Shown: piece by piece, positions 60,801-64,000 of the stretch
Position numbering within the stretch: the first letter of the stretch is position 1
Layout: each line of letters starts with the position of its first letter
Origin: Corynebacterium sp. HMSC074A01
Lineage (GTDB): Bacteria; Actinomycetota; Actinomycetes; Mycobacteriales; Mycobacteriaceae
Assembly (NCBI RefSeq): GCF_001831515.1
Contig: NZ_KV825608.1
Span: forward strand, 15,309 to 79,308
Reading direction: 5' to 3'
DNA length: 64,000 nt
Made by a program: the position numbers and the translations under genes
The notes under the pieces: generated by a model
Seen by the model: the letters and a program-made list of their open reading frames with translations, nothing else
What the model was told of the DNA's origin: nothing
Databases searched by the model: none

Positions 60801-61120
60801 GTGAGCTTGACCGAATACGTGTCCTCGGCCGGGAAGTTTATCCCGCCGCCACCGATGACGTAGAAGTAGAGGCGCACGGAGCGGAAGGTCTTCGGTTCGT
60901 AGTCGCCGTCGGCAAGCCGGAAGATGGCGCGCCAATCCGTCGCCGTGGCCGGGAAGTTACCTGTAGAGACGGTAAGACTGAAGTCGCCGTCGTTCACGTC
61001 AAACTTCTCGGCCGCGTGGGCGACAGTCAGGGGTACGACAGGCACCGCAGTGACCCCGGAAGCAGCACAGGCTGCGATCGCGGCAATGGCGATAGAACGG
61101 CTCCAGAAACCACGCACCAT
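57845..61120 (-). CDS. Large surface adhesin-like protein E
   Basis: A 1091-aa exported protein. Signal peptide (1-36), a ~150-residue N-terminal domain (LYFYVIGGGGINFPAED...), four carboxypeptidase-regulatory/CnaB-like beta-sandwiches (e.g. DKDGTYTFTNVKPGTYSLKL, DSEGRYTITGVPAGSTTLKI), a Pro/Thr/Lys linker of PT and KP repeats, a region shared with protein B, and four YPDG-type modules (VRVTFPDDS, VEARYPDGS, VRVQYPDGS, RVVTYPDGS). It ends in a membrane helix plus a short tail HIRQLLSKYGIRI. No LPxTG and no sortase nearby. GGGAG precedes ATG 61120. Likely a stalk that projects from the membrane through the wall. Confidence 0.85.
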   Translation of the reverse strand: MVRGFWSRSIAIAAIAACAASGVTAVPVVPLTVAHAAEKFDVNDGDFSLTVSTGNFPATATDWRAIFRLADGDYEPKTFRSVRLYFYVIGGGGINFPAEDTYSVKLTDGTKQVADFGEVTGYGHIDDTGTRWMDLTFDKDVTLKDGQTLIVDKKGGAGKLPVRGFGSAQGAGGRGFIDPINPKSVSFSGNVAVDRENGNFPEGLEVSLLDGAGTVTDTATTDKDGTYTFTNVKPGTYSLKLGTVPGYLAPESFTVEAKAGVAVPDKDLIPITVTGRVIGPDNSLLEGVEVSIGEHTATTDSEGRYTITGVPAGSTTLKIAASEKHDTRGDAKTVEIHEQEVNELEDVYVHAQFGSVTGSVFDKAGNPVAGVPVTVTVDGEKPRKTTTDKQGYYTLGNLLPGIAEITVEGNDLLEGEVRLGVDVRSGKETGEDFYLEAKERKGNVQFHVVAEGGEPLPHAEARITPGDIKLVANDNGDFPVQELLEGEYTVRFEAKGYDPAEAKFSIHMDELSKVDKELSPIPVLTLAPKPTPTPTPTPTSTTAPAPKPSHTSTPTPTSTSAPKPTPKPKPTPKPKPTPKPAVNFTWDAVTVAPGDVVKTRPKENVAAGITFREPLVQRSGLTIKGADWVTVDAAGTVVIAPPEVVTPGEYVVEVPNSTEGSGTVAVTVTEPASLASLYKVSYAPRIVRAGGSAVSAAPIARRGAYDWQPLPAGTTFDVVDTSGATVDVDGRVTFNAPRGSKVGRIHTVDVRVTFPDDSTQTVRVPFEVAAASMSQVTAPRYETGVLVGPGQSAEVQIANPDSLPAHTEFALAPGDLQAWSASVDATTGILRMTAPTGTAKPVVVKVEARYPDGSTRTIEAYVGVAAAKAPTKRDAPEFPVSVVNVGKSATAAPTGKVPAGTEFTLADDAGLQVSVDKRTGEVRAEIPDNAPVDASYTVLVRVQYPDGSESLMPVTVLTNSQAREQESATAPTAPKGTTYGLAADFSAPGWKIDINPATGEITARVDSSVAEHASIEVPRVVTYPDGSQRTQRVTLHAKDAVKPAPAPKTSSTATWLPIVLGLLAALGGAGYAAFVNQDHIRQLLSKYGIRI
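58369..58378 (-). repeat. GTCGATAAGC repeat, copy 13
   Basis: Minus-strand copy inside the protein E gene, read on the minus strand as Val-Asp-Lys. Confidence 0.7.
59377..59545 (-). repeat. Pro/Thr/Lys low-complexity repeat in protein E
   Basis: On the plus strand a run of GGTTTG/GGTGTTGG-type units, coding on the minus strand for tandem PT, PK and TS dipeptides that separate the CnaB-like half from the YPDG half. Such simple repeats can change length by slippage. Confidence 0.75.
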
Positions 61121-61152
61121 GCAAACTCCCAGACTCTCACATTCTTTTAACA

Positions 61153-61158
61153 ATGCTA
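61153..61158 (-). promoter_or_regulatory. Candidate -10 box of the E-D operon
   Basis: TAGCAT on the minus strand, giving a leader of about 26 nt with GGGAG before ATG 61120. No good -35 seen. Confidence 0.35.
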
Positions 61159-61297
61159 ACCACACCATTGAACTACATCTGCGTAAAAAACGCACGTCAC
61201 AAAGCATCCACGTGCATATTCACCCCTAAAATGTTGCTCCTTTCTCGCTGTATTTTTCCTCAGACGCAGATAGCCAGCACAACGGGCAATTGCTAGG

Positions 61298-61303
61298 TAT
61301 CGT
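61298..61303 (+). promoter_or_regulatory. Candidate -10 box of the sqd operon
   Basis: TATCGT about 52 nt before the GTG start. The 235-bp region 61121-61355 between the divergent operons is A/T-rich and holds no gene. Confidence 0.35.
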
Positions 61304-61355
61304 GAACAAAAGCGCGTAGCGCATAAAAACACCAATGTGGAAAGGTTTACTCGAC

Positions 61356-62552
61356 GTGAAGATTGCGGTACTCGGCGGAGATGGGTTTTGCGGTTGGCCA
61401 GCAACGCTGCACCTATCCGACCTCGGACACGAGGTGGCGGTAGTAGACAACCTTTCCCGCCGCGCCATCGATGAGGAGCTAGGCGTAGAGTCCCTCACTC
61501 CCATCGTCTCAATCGAAGAGCGCATCGCCGCGTGGAAGGAAGTCACCGGCCGAACCATCGGCTTCCACAACATCGACGTCGCCAAAGACTACGAAGGCCT
61601 GCTCGAGTTCATCACCACCTTTCAGCCCGATGCGGTGATTCACTTCGCCGAGCAGCGGGCCGCGCCGTACTCGATGAAGACGCCGCGCACGAAGCGCTAC
61701 ACGGTGGACAACAATGTCAACGCCACCCATAACCTGCTTGTCGCGATCGTGGAGTCCGGCTTAGACGTCCACGTAGTCCACCTCGGCACCATGGGCGTGT
61801 ACGGCTATGGCACCGCCGGGATGAAGATCCCGGAGGGCTACCTGGACATCACGGTGCACACGGATGAGGGCACCACCGTGGAGCAGGAGATCCTCTACCC
61901 CACCAACCCGGGTTCCGTGTATCACATGACGAAGGTGCTCGACCAGAACCTGTTCGCCTACTACGCAAAGAACGACGAGCTGCGCATCACGGACCTGCAC
62001 CAGGGCATCATCTGGGGCACCCACACCGAGCAGACGCAGCGCGACGAGCGCCTGATCAACCGCTTCGACTACGACGGGGACTACGGCACGGTGCTCAACC
62101 GCTTCCTCATGCAGGCGGCCGTGGGGTACCCGCTCACCGTGCACGGCACCGGCGGTCAGACCCGCGCCTTCATCCACATCCAGGACATGTGCAAGTGCAT
62201 CCAGATCGCGCTGGAGAACCCGCCGGCAAAGGGCGACCGCGTGAAGATCTTTAACCAGATGACGGAGACCCACCGCGTCCGCGACCTGGCCCACCTCATC
62301 GCGGAAATCTCCGGTGCCGAGGTACAGATGGTGCCCAACCCGCGCAAGGAGTCGGCCGAAAACGAACTGTACGTGAAGAACGACACCTTCATCGGCCTGG
62401 GCCTGCAACCGACGAAGCTGGCCGAGGGCCTGCTTGCGGAGGTCGAAGACGTTGCGCGCAAGTACGCCGACCGCGCGGACCGCACTAAGATCCCGGCGCG
62501 CTCGCTGTGGACTCGGAACCAGGCCGCCGGCGTGCCCACGGGCGAACGCTAA
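61356..62552 (+). CDS. sqd1: UDP-sulfoquinovose synthase (Sqd1 family)
   Basis: A 398-aa NAD-dependent SDR/epimerase-type enzyme. Sqd1 turns UDP-glucose and sulfite into UDP-sulfoquinovose. The start LGGDGFCGWPATLHL, then ESLTPIVSIEERIAAWK, HFAEQRAAPYSM, LGTMGVYG (Thr145), YHMTK (Tyr189, Lys193), LNRFLMQAAVGYPLTVHG, GGQTRAF and VPNPR follow plant and bacterial Sqd1 block by block. GTG 61356, ~10 nt after AAAGG, starts exactly at the Rossmann strand; an ATG at 61335 would add seven residues. Overlaps the glycosyltransferase by one base. Confidence 0.88.
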   Translation: MKIAVLGGDGFCGWPATLHLSDLGHEVAVVDNLSRRAIDEELGVESLTPIVSIEERIAAWKEVTGRTIGFHNIDVAKDYEGLLEFITTFQPDAVIHFAEQRAAPYSMKTPRTKRYTVDNNVNATHNLLVAIVESGLDVHVVHLGTMGVYGYGTAGMKIPEGYLDITVHTDEGTTVEQEILYPTNPGSVYHMTKVLDQNLFAYYAKNDELRITDLHQGIIWGTHTEQTQRDERLINRFDYDGDYGTVLNRFLMQAAVGYPLTVHGTGGQTRAFIHIQDMCKCIQIALENPPAKGDRVKIFNQMTETHRVRDLAHLIAEISGAEVQMVPNPRKESAENELYVKNDTFIGLGLQPTKLAEGLLAEVEDVARKYADRADRTKIPARSLWTRNQAAGVPTGER

Positions 62553-63670
62553 TGCGCATCGCCATCGTCACCGAGGTCTTTCTTCCCAAAATCGACGGGG
62601 TGGTTACGCGCGTGACTCGCCACCTCGACCAACTAGCGGAGATGGGGCACGAAGTCCTCATCTTCGCACCGGGCAATCCCCCGGCGGAGTACGCGGGCTT
62701 TGAGGTCGTGTCCATCCCGTCGCGAGATCTCAAGGTCTACCCAGAGGTCAAGCACGGCATGATGGGCCCGAAGACGTTTCGCCGCTTACGCGAGTTCGAC
62801 CCGGACATCGTGCACGCAGTGAATCCCATTTGGACCGCTGGCTGGTCCACGCTCGTCGTCGCGCGACGCTATCCAGTGATCGCATCCTTCCACACCGACG
62901 TGCCAGAATACTGCCTCAAGCTGGGCATCCCGTGGGTCAAGCCCATCGCGAATTGGGGGGTGCGCACCTTCCACGGGCGCGCGGCGGTCAACCTGGTCAC
63001 CTCTGGGCCCATGATGGATAAGGCCGCTGAGTACCAGATTCCCAACGTCAAGCTCTGGCCCAAAGCCGTGGACACGGAACGTTTTACCCCAGCGGCGCGC
63101 TCGGACTCGATGCGTGAGCGCCTCGGCGGCGGCCCGCTCGTACTCTTCGTTGGCCGCATCTCTGCCGAGAAGTCCGTCGAGCGCTGCATCCCCATCATGG
63201 AGGAGGTGCGCGCACGCATCCCCGACGCGCGCATCGCGTTTGTCGGCGAAGGCCCGCAGTACCAGGCACTTCGCAAGAAGGCACCCGACTGGGCCACGTT
63301 TACCGGCTATCTTTCCGGCGCGGAGCTTGCCGCAGCCTATGCGTCCGGAGATGTGTTGCTCTTCCCCTCCACGACCGAAACGCTCGGCTTCGCCGCGTTG
63401 GAGTCTTTTGCCTCCGGTGTTCCTGTGGTGGCTGCTAACGCGGGCGGCCTGCCCTTTGTAATCGACGACGGCAAAACCGGCATCCTCGTCGACCCCGCAG
63501 CCCCCGATGCAGCCTGGGCCAACCAGATCGTGCGCCTCCTGCAGGACGAGGCCGCCCGCGACCAGCTGGCCTCTGCTGCCCGAGCCGAGGCCCAACGCTG
63601 GACGTGGCGCGCTTCCTCAGAACAGGTGGTTACCTACTACGACGAGGTCATTCGAAGCGCAACACGGTGA
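62552..63670 (+). CDS. GT4 glycosyltransferase, Sqd2-like
   Basis: A 372-aa GT-B glycosyltransferase. N-terminal acceptor half: MRIAIVTEVFLPKIDGVVTR (conserved Gly-rich turn), ASFHTDVPEYCLKLGIPW. C-terminal donor half: KLWPKAVDTERF, FVGRISAEKSVE, ARIAFVGEGPQY and the E-x7-E motif in TETLGFAALESFASG. These blocks match Sqd2 sulfolipid synthases; the mannosyltransferases MgtA/PimB of the same family are the main alternative. ATG 62552 shares a base with the sqd1 stop (TAATG), so the two enzymes are translated together, which supports use of UDP-sulfoquinovose as donor. Cytoplasmic face of the membrane. Confidence 0.85.
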   Translation: MRIAIVTEVFLPKIDGVVTRVTRHLDQLAEMGHEVLIFAPGNPPAEYAGFEVVSIPSRDLKVYPEVKHGMMGPKTFRRLREFDPDIVHAVNPIWTAGWSTLVVARRYPVIASFHTDVPEYCLKLGIPWVKPIANWGVRTFHGRAAVNLVTSGPMMDKAAEYQIPNVKLWPKAVDTERFTPAARSDSMRERLGGGPLVLFVGRISAEKSVERCIPIMEEVRARIPDARIAFVGEGPQYQALRKKAPDWATFTGYLSGAELAAAYASGDVLLFPSTTETLGFAALESFASGVPVVAANAGGLPFVIDDGKTGILVDPAAPDAAWANQIVRLLQDEAARDQLASAARAEAQRWTWRASSEQVVTYYDEVIRSATR

Positions 63671-64000
63671 CGTCGCCGCGGTCAATGCGCACCGTGGCGG
63701 TCGGGTCAACCTCCTCGATAGGGCTTGAGCCCGGTTCGCATGCGAAGATCTCGCTCGGATCGAACCACTCGATCTCGGCCCTGTCGGCGGAGATGACGCC
63801 GATGCCCGAGGCTGTCTCCCAGGCCTGGTAGTCATCGTCGATCCCCGGCACATCGTCGGGGTTGAAGCCAAGCTGTTCTGCCTCCTCCTTGCTGGAGTAC
63901 GGGCAGAACACGTAGGCGCGCTCGACGCCCGGGCCGACAACCTCAGCAATGGTGAAGTCCTCCCCGGACTCCGCCGCCTCCCGCAGCCCCAAATCCGTGC
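63648..64000 (-). CDS. Hypothetical protein, 5' end outside the window
   Basis: The last ~117 codons of a minus-strand gene that runs past the right edge. The visible part is acidic and soluble: FTIAEVVGPGVERAYVFCPY, EEAEQLGFNPDDVPGIDDDY, then FDPSEIFACEPG and ending RGDVTVLRFE. Two cysteines. No recognised domain. Its 3' end overlaps the glycosyltransferase gene by 23 bp. Confidence 0.65.
   Translation of the reverse strand, partial: TDLGLREAAESGEDFTIAEVVGPGVERAYVFCPYSSKEEAEQLGFNPDDVPGIDDDYQAWETASGIGVISADRAEIEWFDPSEIFACEPGSSPIEEVDPTATVRIDRGDVTVLRFE

Noticed and set aside
1..64000. CRISPR arrays, insertion sequences, prophage, rRNA operon
   Set aside because: Looked for direct-repeat arrays, transposase motifs with inverted ends, phage structural genes and rRNA; none seen.

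Overview
The window is a chromosomal segment of a Corynebacterium-type actinobacterium. The evidence is the high G+C content, a mycothiol-specific amidase (mca), a Z-isoprenyl diphosphate synthase of the mycobacterial short-chain type, LGFP-repeat and DUF222/HNH proteins, and a gene order mca / small membrane gene / Z-prenyl synthase / coaA / glyA / greA that matches the one I know from mycobacteria (Rv1080c-Rv1093 region). Many genes have a TANNNT -10 box only 6-8 nt before the start codon, which points to widespread leaderless transcription, as is known for this group. Species level cannot be decided from the sequence alone.

Layout. 1-4.3 kb: a truncated HNH protein, a DHA2 drug exporter, a GNAT acetyltransferase, an LGFP lipoprotein, and a LysR effector domain without its DNA-binding half. 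4.3-16 kb: housekeeping genes (glyA, coaA, prenyl synthase, mca, greA), two further lipoproteins, a Bax-inhibitor-1 protein, a SUFU-domain protein and an SDR + crtI pair. 16-18.2 kb: tRNA-Leu(UAA) and a type II restriction-modification pair of the NgoMIV kind, in DNA that looks more A/T-rich than its flanks. 18.2-26.8 kb: CPBP protease, mfd with a TetR gene, tRNA-Gln, an acyltransferase-SGNH fusion and a Tat-exported multicopper oxidase. 26.8-34.5 kb: an MFS protein, glmU-prs-amino acid permease, aromatic aminotransferase, gabD. 34.5-47.6 kb: rplY with a candidate attenuator leader, two peptidyl-tRNA hydrolases around an FAH protein and a nitronate monooxygenase, a Ktr potassium system, prfC, tandem patatins, a BrkB protein and a second HNH protein. 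47.6-49.1 kb: a dicarboxylate transporter.

49.1-61.1 kb is the most unusual part. It is a minus-strand locus of five large secreted proteins that all end in a single C-terminal membrane segment. Three are paralogous metzincin-type zinc proteases (HExxHxxGxxH plus SVMNY Met-turn, each preceded by a DxDxDGxxD calcium-type repeat). Two are adhesin-like beta-sandwich proteins with YPDG-type repeats. They alternate in two apparent operons: adhesin-protease, then protease-adhesin-protease. 61.4-63.7 kb, divergent from this locus, holds a UDP-sulfoquinovose synthase homologue (Sqd1) translationally coupled to a Sqd2-like glycosyltransferase, which predicts a sulfoquinovosyl glycolipid in the envelope.

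Across the whole window a 10-mer, GTCGATAAGC, occurs at least 13 times (roughly 0.1 expected). It is read in five different codon contexts, including rare Ile ATA and Leu CTT/TTA codons and one stop codon, so it looks like a DNA-level signal of unknown function. No insertion sequence, prophage, CRISPR array or rRNA gene was seen.
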